In this document: in pieces, positions 1 to 9,052 of the stretch
Layout: every line of letters begins with the position of its first letter
Numbering within the stretch: the stretch's first letter is position 1
Source: Pararobbsia silviterrae
GTDB taxonomy: Bacteria; Pseudomonadota; Gammaproteobacteria; Burkholderiales; Burkholderiaceae
Length of the DNA stretch: 64,000 bases
NCBI RefSeq assembly: GCF_003628125.1
Contig: NZ_RBZU01000009.1
Coordinates: 62,001-126,000, forward strand
Direction: 5' to 3'
Translations under genes and position numbers: made by a program
Notes under the pieces: generated by a model
The model's input: only the letters and a program-made list of their open reading frames with translations
Told to the model about the DNA's origin: nothing
The model's database searches: none

Positions 1-141
1 TGCGCCGCGCCGATCCGCGCGCGCCGACGGCTCGCGCCCCGTTTCCGGACTCAGGCGCGGCCCCGGGCGCGGACCGGTCGCGCCTTGACAGCGGATGGCC
101 ACAGTCACTACTATCGCACAAAACGTTCGCCAAACGAATCA

Positions 142-160
142 ATGTTCGTAAGGCGAACAT
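142..160. promoter_or_regulatory. Palindromic operator-like site, probable PcaR/IclR-type site
   Basis: A perfect 7-bp inverted repeat (ATGTTCG, 5-bp spacer, CGAACAT) sits 35 bp before the pcaI start codon. A related half-site (acgttcgcc) lies just upstream at about 124-132. IclR-family regulators of beta-ketoadipate genes (PcaR, PcaU) bind palindromes with GTTCG-type half-sites close to their target promoters, so this is the natural candidate. No regulator gene lies within the window. The 141 bases before it hold no recognisable gene. Confidence 0.55.
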
Positions 161-194
161 TTTCTAATCGGCTGGAATAGTAGAGGAAGACACG

Positions 195-887
195 ATGATC
201 GACAAGATCTTTGATTCGGTCGCCGCTGCCGTCGAAGGGATTCGAGACGGCGCGACGGTGATGGTCGGCGGGTTCGGCACGGCGGGCATGCCGTCGGAGC
301 TCATCGACGGGCTCATCGAGCAGGGCGCGCGCGACCTGACGATCGTGAGCAACAACGCGGGCAACGGCGATATCGGCCTGGCCGCGCTGCTCAAGGCGCG
401 ACGCGTTCGCAAGGTCATCTGTTCGTTCCCGCGCCAGTCGGACTCGTATGTGTTCGACGGCTTGTACCGGGCCGGCGAAATCGAACTCGAAGTCGTGCCG
501 CAAGGCAATCTCGCCGAGCGTATTCGCGCCGCGGGCGCGGGCATCGGCGGCTTCTTCACGCCGACCGCTTACGGCACGCTGCTCGCCGAAGGCAAGGAAA
601 CGCGCATCATCGACGGCCGGCCGTATGTGCTCGAATCGCCGTTGCATGCGGATGTCGCGCTGATCAAGGCGCTCAAGGGCGATCGCTGGGGCAATCTGAT
701 TTACCGGAAGACTGCGCGCAACTTCGGCCCGATCATGGCGATGGCCGCGAAGACGGCGATCGTCCAGGTCTCGGAAGTCGTGCCGCTCGGCGCGCTCGAT
801 CCCGAACATATCGTGACGCCCGGCATTTTCGTGCAGCGCGTGGTGCAAGTGCAGCCCGCCGTGGCCGCGACGAAGGCGGCAGCCTGA
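195..887 (+). CDS. pcaI: 3-oxoacid (3-oxoadipate) CoA-transferase, subunit A
   Basis: This 230-residue protein is the alpha subunit of a succinyl-CoA:3-oxoacid CoA-transferase. It transfers CoA from succinyl-CoA to 3-oxoadipate, the penultimate step of aromatic degradation through the beta-ketoadipate pathway. The family's glycine-rich start (DGATVMVGGFGTAGMP, about residues 19-34) and the GAGIGGFFTPTAYGT segment (about 114-128) are present, and the length is normal. The pcaJ start follows after 11 bp and pcaF after that, which favours 3-oxoadipate over acetoacetate as substrate. The same family includes ScoA/AtoD enzymes, so a ketone-body role cannot be excluded from sequence alone. Confidence 0.88.
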   Translation: MIDKIFDSVAAAVEGIRDGATVMVGGFGTAGMPSELIDGLIEQGARDLTIVSNNAGNGDIGLAALLKARRVRKVICSFPRQSDSYVFDGLYRAGEIELEVVPQGNLAERIRAAGAGIGGFFTPTAYGTLLAEGKETRIIDGRPYVLESPLHADVALIKALKGDRWGNLIYRKTARNFGPIMAMAAKTAIVQVSEVVPLGALDPEHIVTPGIFVQRVVQVQPAVAATKAAA

Positions 888-898
888 GGGAGAGGACA

Positions 899-1555
899 AT
901 GAAGAAACTGACTCGAGACGAAATGGCGCGCCGTGTCGCGCAAGACATTCCCGAAGGCGCGTACGTGAACCTCGGCATCGGTGTGCCGACGCTCGTCGCG
1001 AACCATCTGTCGGCGGACCGCGAGATCTTCCTGCACAGCGAAAACGGCCTGCTCGGCATGGGGCCCGCGCCGGCGCCCGGCGAAGAGGACGACGAACTCA
1101 TCAACGCGGGCAAGCAGCATGTGACGCTGCTCACGGGCGGCGCGTTCTTCCATCATGCGGATTCGTTCGCGATGATGCGCGGCGGCCACCTCGATATCTG
1201 CGTGCTCGGCGCGTTCCAGGTGTCGGCCAAGGGCGACCTCGCGAACTGGCACACGGGCGCACCCGACGCGATTCCCGCGGTCGGCGGCGCGATGGACCTC
1301 GCGATCGGCGCGAAGCAGGTCTACGTGATGATGGAACACCTGACGAAATCCGGCGAAAGCAAGGTCGTCGCCGAGTGTACGTATCCGTTGACGGGCATCG
1401 GCTGCGTCGGCCGGATCTATACGGATCTCGCCGTGATCGACGTGACGCCCGACGGGCTGGTCGTTCGCGAGATCTTCACGGACCTCTCGTTCGACGAACT
1501 CGTCAAGCTCACGGGCGTGCCGATGCGCTACGACCCGATCGCCGCGACTGCGTGA
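899..1555 (+). CDS. pcaJ: 3-oxoacid (3-oxoadipate) CoA-transferase, subunit B
   Basis: This 218-residue beta subunit pairs with the preceding PcaI protein. It carries the catalytic glutamate in the conserved HSENGLLGMGP motif (about residues 43-53), where the glutamyl-CoA thioester forms. GAFQVSAKGDLANW (about 104-117) is another family signature. The start is preceded by GAGAGGAC, a good ribosome-binding site, 11 bp after pcaI, so the two subunits are very likely co-translated from one mRNA. Full family length, with no sign of damage. Confidence 0.88.
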   Translation: MKKLTRDEMARRVAQDIPEGAYVNLGIGVPTLVANHLSADREIFLHSENGLLGMGPAPAPGEEDDELINAGKQHVTLLTGGAFFHHADSFAMMRGGHLDICVLGAFQVSAKGDLANWHTGAPDAIPAVGGAMDLAIGAKQVYVMMEHLTKSGESKVVAECTYPLTGIGCVGRIYTDLAVIDVTPDGLVVREIFTDLSFDELVKLTGVPMRYDPIAATA

Positions 1556-1593
1556 GACGCAGCCTGACTCCCTCAAGTTGATCCTGGACTGAC

Positions 1594-2796
<1,203 letters not shown>

Positions 2797-2930
2797 GCCG
2801 GCTTGGCGGGCCATCGCGTTTCCTGATGCGCGGGGCCTGGCACGGATGCGCTTGGCCCTGGCTTCATAGGCGCCTCAGTCGATGACTGGGGCGTATGTTT
2901 TTCCGGCGGGGGGCCGCCACGCTCGATGTT

Positions 2931-3025
2931 TATCTGTTATTCAGCTATTCAAGAAGTATCTGAAATACGGATAAATTGCCTATATCCGTATTTCGGCTGA
3001 AATGCATATAGCCGAATAACAGATA
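2931..3025. promoter_or_regulatory. Nested inverted repeats upstream of hipB-like gene
   Basis: Two inverted repeats are nested in one 95-bp AT-rich block. The outer arms 2931-2948 and 3008-3025 match at 17 of 18 positions (TATCTGTTATTC and GAATAACAGATA at their tips). The inner arms 2962-2973 and 2983-2994 are a perfect 12-bp pair (GAAATACGGATA and TATCCGTATTTC). The block ends 6 bp before the HipB-like start codon. HipB-type proteins bind TATCC/GGATA palindromes in their own promoter, so these are probably autoregulatory operators. The base composition differs sharply from the GC-rich surroundings, as expected for an acquired module. Confidence 0.65.
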
Positions 3026-3031
3026 GATCCC

Positions 3032-3295
3032 ATGTCTCTGACCTTGCCGCCTCAGCGGCTGTTGACTGCTTTGCAGCTTGGGCAACTTCTGCTGGCCGCG
3101 CGCAAGCGTCGCGCGTTGACCCAGGCGCAAGTCGGGGCGCGTCTGGGCCTGAGTCAGAACCGCGTCTCCTATCTCGAACAGCATCCTGATGAACTGAGCT
3201 TCAAGCAGTTGCTCGGATGGTGTGCGGTCGTCGGACTCGAACTCAGCTTGGGCGAGCGCGGTCGATCCGGATCGACGACCAAGACGGAGTGGTGA
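3032..3295 (+). CDS. HipB-like XRE-family transcriptional regulator (orphan antitoxin)
   Basis: An 87-residue protein with one helix-turn-helix domain of the Cro/CI type (about residues 14-73; LGQLLLAARKRRALTQAQVG, then a recognition helix around GLSQNRVSYLE). Size and order of elements fit HipB, the DNA-binding antitoxin of the HipBA persistence module, which represses its own promoter and neutralises the HipA kinase. The start is the first ATG after the nested palindromes. The stop overlaps the position where hipA would begin, but hipA survives only as a scrap. It may therefore act as a solitary repressor. No spacer or prophage genes surround it. Confidence 0.75.
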   Translation: MSLTLPPQRLLTALQLGQLLLAARKRRALTQAQVGARLGLSQNRVSYLEQHPDELSFKQLLGWCAVVGLELSLGERGRSGSTTKTEW

Positions 3296-3296
3296 C

Positions 3297-3389
3297 ATGG
3301 GGCGACGCTCGCACAGCCAGACCATGATCGGGTCGTCGAACGGTTCGATCGCGCCGTGTCTGCCTGATCCGCCGCGTCGCGCGGCTTGA
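3297..3389 (+). pseudogene. Remnant of hipA toxin kinase (deleted and frameshifted)
   Basis: One base after the HipB stop an ATG opens a 30-codon reading frame that begins MGRRSHSQT, the typical start of proteobacterial HipA. Only about a dozen codons later, but in another frame (3332-3364), the DNA encodes VVERFDRAVSA, matching the VVERFDR motif that normally lies more than 200 residues into HipA. A large internal deletion plus a frame shift would explain both. No further HipA sequence is recognisable before the next gene. The kinase is therefore lost, and the identification rests on two short but characteristic motifs in the expected order. Confidence 0.6.
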
Positions 3390-3459
3390 TGGCCAAGGCC
3401 GCTTGCGTCGCCGCGCGAAGTCATCGAGACTTAAGCGGTTTCTACACTGGGAGACACCG

Positions 3460-4407
3460 ATGCAACTGCGGGAACTGGGCACCACGACACTCAAGGTTTC
3501 GCCGCTGATGTTCGGCGGCAATGTATTCGGATGGACCGCCGACGAGGCGACATCGTTCTCACTGCTCGATGCGCTCGCCGACGCGGGCATCAACTTCATC
3601 GACACGGCCGACGTCTACTCGGCATGGGCGCCCGGCAATCAGGGCGGCGAGTCCGAATCGATCATCGGCAAATGGTTCAAGCGCTCGGGCAAGCGCGACA
3701 AGGTCGTCCTCGCGACGAAGGTCGGCTCGCTCGCGACGCGCCCCGGCCTCACGCGCGACAACATCCTCAAGGCGGCCGACGAGTCGTTGCAGCGCTTGCA
3801 GACCGATTACATCGATCTGTATTTCTCGCATCGCGACTTCGCCGATTCGGCGTCGCTCGAAGAAACGCTGAGCGCCTACCAGACGCTGATCGAGGCCGGA
3901 AAGGTCCGCACGATCGGCGCGTCGAACTACAGCGACGCGCGCCTGCGCGAGGCCCGCAAGATCAGCCGCGCGCAGGGTCTGCCCGAGTATCAGGTGATCC
4001 AGCCTGAATACAATCTCTACGATCGTGCGGAGTACGAACGCGAGTCCGAGCCCGTCGCAACGGAATTTGGTCTCGGCGTCGTCACGTATTTTTCGCTCGC
4101 GCGCGGGTTTCTCTCGGGCAAATACCGTTCGACCGAGGATCTCGCCAAGAGCAAGCGCGGCGGCGGGGTCGAGCCTTACCTGAACCCGCGCGGCAAGCGG
4201 ATTCTCGCGGCGCTCGACGAGATATCCGAGCGTCACGGGACGACGCCCGCTTCGGTCGCGCTCGCCTGGCTCATCGCACGGCCGAGCGTGACGGCGCCGA
4301 TCGCGAGCGCGACCTCGCTCGCGCAGCTCGACGCACTCGTTGCGGCCACGGCGTTGAATCTCGACGCCGACGATATCGCCGCGCTCGATACGGCAAGCGC
4401 ACCCTGA
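3460..4407 (+). CDS. Aldo/keto reductase
   Basis: A 315-residue NADPH-dependent oxidoreductase of the aldo/keto reductase superfamily (YajO/YccK-like general stress group). The beginning MQLRELGTTTLKVSPLMFGG, the DTADVYS segment with the catalytic tyrosine (about residues 49-55), the active-site lysine in VVLATKVGS (about 86) and the DLYFSHRDF strand with histidine (about 120) are in order. An upstream in-frame start at 3403 exists, but the ATG at 3460 is preceded by GGGAGA and matches the family's N terminus. The substrate cannot be told. It stands alone and converges on the chemoreceptor gene. Confidence 0.85.
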   Translation: MQLRELGTTTLKVSPLMFGGNVFGWTADEATSFSLLDALADAGINFIDTADVYSAWAPGNQGGESESIIGKWFKRSGKRDKVVLATKVGSLATRPGLTRDNILKAADESLQRLQTDYIDLYFSHRDFADSASLEETLSAYQTLIEAGKVRTIGASNYSDARLREARKISRAQGLPEYQVIQPEYNLYDRAEYERESEPVATEFGLGVVTYFSLARGFLSGKYRSTEDLAKSKRGGGVEPYLNPRGKRILAALDEISERHGTTPASVALAWLIARPSVTAPIASATSLAQLDALVAATALNLDADDIAALDTASAP

Positions 4408-4419
4408 CCGGCGGCGGCC

Positions 4420-4446
4420 GCCGACACGCGCGATCCGCGTGTCGGC
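4420..4446. terminator. Bidirectional hairpin between convergent genes
   Basis: A perfect 11-bp stem (GCCGACACGCG / CGCGTGTCGGC, loop of 5) lies between the convergent aldo/keto reductase and chemoreceptor genes. It has no T-run, so it may act as a weak or Rho-assisted terminator for both. Confidence 0.5.
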
Positions 4447-4460
4447 GCGTCGACGCGCGT

Positions 4461-6026
4461 TCAGGCGTGCTCGATCGAGAACAGCCGCACGGCATCGCCG
4501 AGCACGCCCGCCTGCACGCCGAGATTCTGCGCGGTCGAGGTCGATTGCTCGACGAGCGCCGCATTCTGCTGAGTCGCGCTGTCGAGCTGCGCGACGGCCT
4601 GCGTGACCTGGCGGATCCCGTCGGCCTGCTCGCTGCTCGCATTCGCGACTTCAACGAGGATCGACGCGACGCGCTTGACCGCCTCGTCGATCGAGCGGAC
4701 TTGCGCGGCGGTCTGCGAGACGAGCAGCGAGCCTTTCTCGACTTCAGCCGTACTCGCGTCGATCACCGATTTGATTTCTCGCGCGGCGTTCGCGCTGCTT
4801 TGCGCGAGATTGCGGACCTCGGTCGCGACGACGGCGAACGAGCGGCCGGCCTCGCCCGCGCGCGCAGCTTCGACTGCCGCATTCAAGGCGAGGATGTTCG
4901 TCTGGAACGCGATGCTGTCGATGACGCTCGTGATGTCGCCGATGCGCTTCGATGCCGTGGCGATGCTTTCCATCGTGTGCTCGACGCGCGACACCATCTG
5001 ATCGCCTTCCGTCGCGGCCTTCTGCGCTTCCTGCGACAGATCGAGCGCGCGCGCCGCGGAGTCGGCATTGGCCTGCACGGTCGAGGTCAGCTCGTCCATC
5101 GTCGCGGCAGTCTGTTCGAGCGAGGCGGCTTGCATCTCCGTGCGCCGCGACAGGTCGATATTGCCGCTGCCGATCTCGCTCGCCGCGTCGGCGACACCCG
5201 TGATCTGCGAGCGCACGTCGAACACGATCGCGGTCAGATTCGACTTCAATTGTTGCAGCGACCGTTGCAGATCGCCGAGATCGTCCTGCCGATTGACCGC
5301 GAGATCGACGCGCAAGTCGCCCGCGGCGAGGCGCAGCGCGAACTGCGTGATGTCGTCGAGCGGCTTGCCGAGATGCGCGCCGAGCCGGTTCGCCGTCACC
5401 GCGCCGAAGACGGCCGTGACAGCCGTCGCGATCCAGTACGCGAGGCCCGGCACACCGCGGTCGACGAGGCAGCCGAGCACGAGCGTCGCGAGCGGCGCGC
5501 CGACCATATTCATCAAGGCGACGCGCTTGGCGAGCGCGAGCGACGACCAATGGTCGAGCACGCCCGCGAGGCCCGTGCGCACGATCAGGCCGCCCGAGAG
5601 CCGGCGCCCGCGGAGCGTGCCTTCGCGCATCTGCTTGTAGAGTGCCTGGGCGCCGCTGACTTCCTGGCGCGACGGCTTGACGCGCACGCTCAGATAGCCG
5701 ACCGTGCGGCCTTGCTCGATGACGGGCGTCACGCTCGCGCGAACCCAGTAGTAATCGCCGTTCTTGCGGCGGTTCTTGACGAGTGCGCCCCATTGGCGGC
5801 CCGCACGTATCGTTTCCCAGAGATCGGCGAACGCTTCGCGCGGCATGTCGGGATGCCGGATCAGGTTGTGCGGCGCACCGACGAGCTCATCTTTCGAATA
5901 CCCCGACGCGCGCACGAAGGCGGGGTTGCAGTACGCGATATTGCCTTGCAGATCGGTCGCCGAGACAAGCATATCGGCGTTGTCGAGTACGTATTCCTGT
6001 TGTGTGACGGGCTGGTTATTTCGCAT
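4461..6026 (-). CDS. PAS-domain methyl-accepting chemotaxis protein, Aer-like
   Basis: A 521-residue chemoreceptor. It starts with a PAS domain (about residues 12-120; sequence [16 protein letters not shown]...[21 protein letters not shown]), as in Aer energy-taxis receptors that bind FAD. Two hydrophobic stretches (about 165-205) anchor it in the membrane without a large periplasmic domain. A HAMP segment is followed by the signalling domain with the hairpin tip [34 protein letters not shown]-type motif around residues 365-400. The long cytoplasmic coiled coil should contact CheA/CheW. No chemotaxis genes lie nearby, which is usual for such orphan receptors. Ligand or redox input is inferred, not shown. 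Confidence 0.85.
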   Translation of the reverse strand: MRNNQPVTQQEYVLDNADMLVSATDLQGNIAYCNPAFVRASGYSKDELVGAPHNLIRHPDMPREAFADLWETIRAGRQWGALVKNRRKNGDYYWVRASVTPVIEQGRTVGYLSVRVKPSRQEVSGAQALYKQMREGTLRGRRLSGGLIVRTGLAGVLDHWSSLALAKRVALMNMVGAPLATLVLGCLVDRGVPGLAYWIATAVTAVFGAVTANRLGAHLGKPLDDITQFALRLAAGDLRVDLAVNRQDDLGDLQRSLQQLKSNLTAIVFDVRSQITGVADAASEIGSGNIDLSRRTEMQAASLEQTAATMDELTSTVQANADSAARALDLSQEAQKAATEGDQMVSRVEHTMESIATASKRIGDITSVIDSIAFQTNILALNAAVEAARAGEAGRSFAVVATEVRNLAQSSANAAREIKSVIDASTAEVEKGSLLVSQTAAQVRSIDEAVKRVASILVEVANASSEQADGIRQVTQAVAQLDSATQQNAALVEQSTSTAQNLGVQAGVLGDAVRLFSIEHA

Positions 6027-6291
6027 GACTTCTCTGGCTGCTGAACAGCGTGCGGAGCGAGCCTCGCGCTTAACCGTTCATCTTGAAATTCGAATGATGC
6101 AGGACGATGCCGTATTTATCGGCGTGATCCCCAAGGGCTTTAGGGTTTCCGAGTCATGCACTCGGACATCCGCGCGCAACGCGGATTTTCGTGCTGCATG
6201 GGGGCATCGTATGAAACGCGGCGAGGCTGCCACAAGAGTCTGAAACAGGCGTTGATGCAGATCATGCGGCGTCGAACGCGCTGCGCTGTTT

Positions 6292-6308
6292 TGCACCGTG
6301 ACGGTGCA
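6292..6308. promoter_or_regulatory. NtrC-type enhancer site
   Basis: The sequence TGCACC-N5-GGTGCA is a perfect palindrome and matches the form of the NtrC (NRI) sites upstream of glnA. It lies about 245 bp before the sigma-54 promoter at 6551-6566, a normal enhancer distance. The region 6027-6913 holds no credible gene. Besides this site and the promoter and leader listed separately, I see nothing else in it. Confidence 0.6.
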
Positions 6309-6550
6309 AGTGGGGCGTGCGCCTGTCCGCATGGCGTGCGCGTCGTGCGCAAAACCGGGGCGTACCGAGGTGCGCATCGGGCCCCGCGCGCCGCGGTACA
6401 CCCCGTGCGGCGCCGCGATGGCATGCGGCGCATCGGTCTTCATGTCGTGGCATGGGGGCGCTCGAATCCGAGCCGGCAGGCCTTGCGCCGCGTTCGCGCG
6501 CGTGTTGAGGCGGGGCTTTCGATCTCTGCCGCGCGTGTCGGTCATCGTCC

Positions 6551-6566
6551 TGGCATGACCTTCGCT
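6551..6566 (+). promoter_or_regulatory. Sigma-54 (RpoN) promoter of the ABC/Rieske/amidohydrolase operon
   Basis: TGGCATGACCTTCGCT has the -24 GG and -12 GC exactly 10 bases apart and fits the RpoN consensus TGGCACRNNNNTTGCW except at three positions. Transcription would begin near 6577 and run through the hairpin leader into the operon. An NtrC-type enhancer site lies upstream, suggesting control by nitrogen supply. Confidence 0.6.
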
Positions 6567-6624
6567 TAATCGATGCTCAGAGTAGAAGCGGCTAGCGGCC
6601 GGTCGAAGCATGACCGCGACCGTG

Positions 6625-6703
6625 GGGCATTGCTCTTGGGGCGCACCGTGCGCCCACGTCGTTCGCGACGTTTGCCCGGGACCGTCGGTCCCGTCAACAG
6701 GAG
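6625..6703 (+). ncRNA. Multi-hairpin 5' leader, candidate riboswitch or translational switch
   Basis: Three tight hairpins follow one another: 6639-6655 (stem GGGCGC, extendable to 8 bp), 6656-6671 (ACGTCG, UUCG tetraloop, CGACGT) and 6678-6692 (GGGACC, 3-base loop, GGTCCC). GGGCA at 6625-6629 can pair with TGCCC at 6673-6677 and close the first two into a three-way junction. A strong Shine-Dalgarno AGGAG (6699-6703) and an ATG (6710) come directly after. The position before an NMT1-family binding-protein gene recalls the xanthine-I (NMT1-motif) riboswitches, but I cannot verify the conserved bases. It could equally be a protein-bound leader. Confidence 0.45.
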
Positions 6704-6913
6704 CCGCATATGTGCATCGTCAGACGCCTCTGCTTTTTCCCGATCTCGATCGATCGTGGCCGCTATCCGGCGTCGCGCGATTGCCGCGCGGTTTCCGACG
6801 GGTCGTCCGAGCCTGTGGGCCGGTCCGTCGCGCGCTTGAGCCTCGCGCTCACGCGTTCTGTTGTTTTCTTCCTTGTCCGCTCCCACCACGCCGACCATTC
6901 ACGGGGTATAGCC

Positions 6914-7936
6914 ATGGCTTTTTCGCGTTTGTTCTCGACGCTCGCGGCGCGCAGCCGCGTTTTGACCACGCGGTTCGCCGCCGCCGCGGCACTCGCGGGC
7001 GCTGCGCTCGCCGCGCCGCTCGCGCACGCCGACGATCACGTCACGTTGCTGACGAACTGGTATGCGCAGGCCGAGCACGGCGGCTTCTATCAGGCCGTCG
7101 CGACCGGGATCTACAAGAAGTACGGCCTCGACGTCACGATCAAGATGGGCGGTCCTCAGGTCAACGGCATGCAGTTGCTGGCCGCGGGTCAGGCCGATTT
7201 CATCCTCGGTTATGACTTCCAGGTCCTCTCGGGCATCGAAGCCGGCGTGCCTGCGACGACCGTCGCCGCCGCGTTTCAATACGATCCGCAAGGCCTCATG
7301 ACGCATGACGACGTGAAGAGTCTCGCCGATCTCAAGAGCCGCACGATCCTCGTCGCGGGTTCGGGCCGCACGAGCTGGTGGCCGTGGCTGCGCGCGAAGT
7401 ACGGCTACACGGAAGCGCAGGCGCGGCCGTACACGTTCAATTTGCAGCCTTTCTTCGCCGACCCGAACGTCACGCAGCAGGCGTACCCGTCGTCGGAGCC
7501 CTATCAGGCGCAGCAAGCCAACGTGAAGACGAAGTTCTTCCTGTTCGCGGACGACGGCTATCCGCCGTACAGCACGACGATCGTGACGATGCAGAAGACC
7601 GTCAAGGACAAGCCCGACGTCGTCGCGCGCTTCGTCAAGGCGTCGATGGAAGGGTGGAAGAGCTATCTCGCCGATCCCGCGCCGGGCAATGCGCTGATCA
7701 AGAAGGACAACCCCGATATGACCGACGGTCAACTGGCCTTCGGCGTCGACGCGATCCGCAAGCTCAAGCTCGTGACGGGCGGCGACGCCGGCACGCTCGG
7801 CATCGGCGCGATGACCGACGTACGCTGGAAAAAGACCTACGACTATATGACGCGCGAGAAGCTGCTGAAGCCCGAGACCGACTACAAGGCGGCCTACACG
7901 CTGCAGTTCGTCGACGCGATCAAGGTCCTGCCCTGA
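6914..7936 (+). CDS. ABC transporter substrate-binding protein, NMT1/THI5-like
   Basis: A 340-residue periplasmic binding protein. Residues 1-39 form a signal peptide (twin basic start, alanine-rich core, cleavage after AHA). The mature part begins DDHVTLLTNWYAQAEHGGFYQA, typical of the NMT1/THI5-like family that captures pyrimidine- or other small N-heterocyclic ligands (riboflavin, hydroxymethylpyrimidine, purines, sulfonates). I chose the ATG at 6914 because it starts a proper signal peptide. However, the best Shine-Dalgarno (AGGAG) precedes an in-frame ATG at 6710, 68 codons upstream. It is the first gene of the operon with the permease and ATPase below. The true ligand is unknown. Confidence 0.85.
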   Translation: MAFSRLFSTLAARSRVLTTRFAAAAALAGAALAAPLAHADDHVTLLTNWYAQAEHGGFYQAVATGIYKKYGLDVTIKMGGPQVNGMQLLAAGQADFILGYDFQVLSGIEAGVPATTVAAAFQYDPQGLMTHDDVKSLADLKSRTILVAGSGRTSWWPWLRAKYGYTEAQARPYTFNLQPFFADPNVTQQAYPSSEPYQAQQANVKTKFFLFADDGYPPYSTTIVTMQKTVKDKPDVVARFVKASMEGWKSYLADPAPGNALIKKDNPDMTDGQLAFGVDAIRKLKLVTGGDAGTLGIGAMTDVRWKKTYDYMTREKLLKPETDYKAAYTLQFVDAIKVLP

Positions 7937-8011
7937 GCGCGAGCACCGTCCGCCGCGCCCCACATTACACGCCGGACCTCGCGCGTCCGGCACGCAAGAA
8001 GGAGTGTTGTC

Positions 8012-9052
8012 ATGCTGGTCACCCAACAAAAAGTGTTGCGCCGCTTCTGGTACGCGACGTTGCCGCTGTCGATGCTCGACGACGGCCCGAAGCCGTTCAC
8101 GCTGCTCGGCGAGTCGATCGTGCTCTGGAAGGGCGGCGACGGCAAACCGCACGCGCTGCGCGACCGCTGCTGCCATCGGACCGCGAAGCTCTCGAAAGGC
8201 TTCGTCGACGAGGACGGCAATATCGCCTGCGGCTATCACGGGTGGACGTACGACTGTTCGGGCGCGTGCGTCAAGATTCCGCAGAATCCCGCGGGCGTCA
8301 TTCCGAAGAACGCGATCGTGCAGGCCTATCGCTGCGAGGCGCGCTATGGCTACGCGTGGGTCGCGCTCGAAGACCCGCTGCAGCCGATTCCCGAATTCGT
8401 CGAGGAATTCACCCCCGGCTACCGGCGTATCCTGCAGTTCCACGAGACGTGGAACACGACTCCGCTGCGCATGATGGAGAACTCGTTCGACAACTCGCAC
8501 TTCAGCTTCGTGCACAAGGCCAACTTCGGCCTGTTCTCGAATCCGACGCCTTCGAAATACGAATTCCGTCCCGAGGAATGGGGCTTCGAGGCCGAGACGC
8601 ACGTGCCCGTGCGCAATCCGCCCGCGAGCCATCGGATCACGGGTACCACCGAAGAGATCACCGAGCGGCACCTGATCAATCGCTGGTACATGCCGTTTGC
8701 GCGCCGCTTCGGCTGTTCGTATCCGGCCAGCGGCATCGATCACATCATCTATAACTGCGCGACGCCGATCGACGACCGCACGATGGTGCTCGCGCAATGG
8801 CTGTACCGCAACGACAGCGAGGCGTCGTGCTCGACGCAGGAACTCATCGACTGGGATCGGCCGATCACCGATGAGGACCGCGACATCCTCGAGGCGACCG
8901 ACTACGACGCGTGCATCGACGTGCAGCGCCAGCAGGAGTGCCATATGGAATCGGACAAGCCCGGTCTGCTGATGCGGCGCATGTTGCTCAAGCTGCTCGC
9001 CGATCATGGCGAGCGTGAAGTGTTTCGTGAACCGGACGAGGTGCGCGGATGA
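8012..9052 (+). CDS. Rieske non-heme iron oxygenase, alpha subunit
   Basis: A 346-residue ring-hydroxylating-type oxygenase. The Rieske [2Fe-2S] ligands are C53-x-H55 and C73-x2-H76 (RCCHR and CGYHGW). The mononuclear iron site is visible in ENSFDNSHFSFVH, with H163 and H168 and a nearby aspartate. The domain order and length fit the single-component alpha-subunit group that includes demethylases and N-heterocycle oxygenases (vanillate, carbazole or methylxanthine demethylase relatives). No ferredoxin or reductase gene is adjacent, so electrons must come from elsewhere. A strong AAGAAGGAG precedes the start, and its stop overlaps the ATPase start. In this operon it probably oxidises the imported compound. 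Confidence 0.85.
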   Translation: MLVTQQKVLRRFWYATLPLSMLDDGPKPFTLLGESIVLWKGGDGKPHALRDRCCHRTAKLSKGFVDEDGNIACGYHGWTYDCSGACVKIPQNPAGVIPKNAIVQAYRCEARYGYAWVALEDPLQPIPEFVEEFTPGYRRILQFHETWNTTPLRMMENSFDNSHFSFVHKANFGLFSNPTPSKYEFRPEEWGFEAETHVPVRNPPASHRITGTTEEITERHLINRWYMPFARRFGCSYPASGIDHIIYNCATPIDDRTMVLAQWLYRNDSEASCSTQELIDWDRPITDEDRDILEATDYDACIDVQRQQECHMESDKPGLLMRRMLLKLLADHGEREVFREPDEVRG

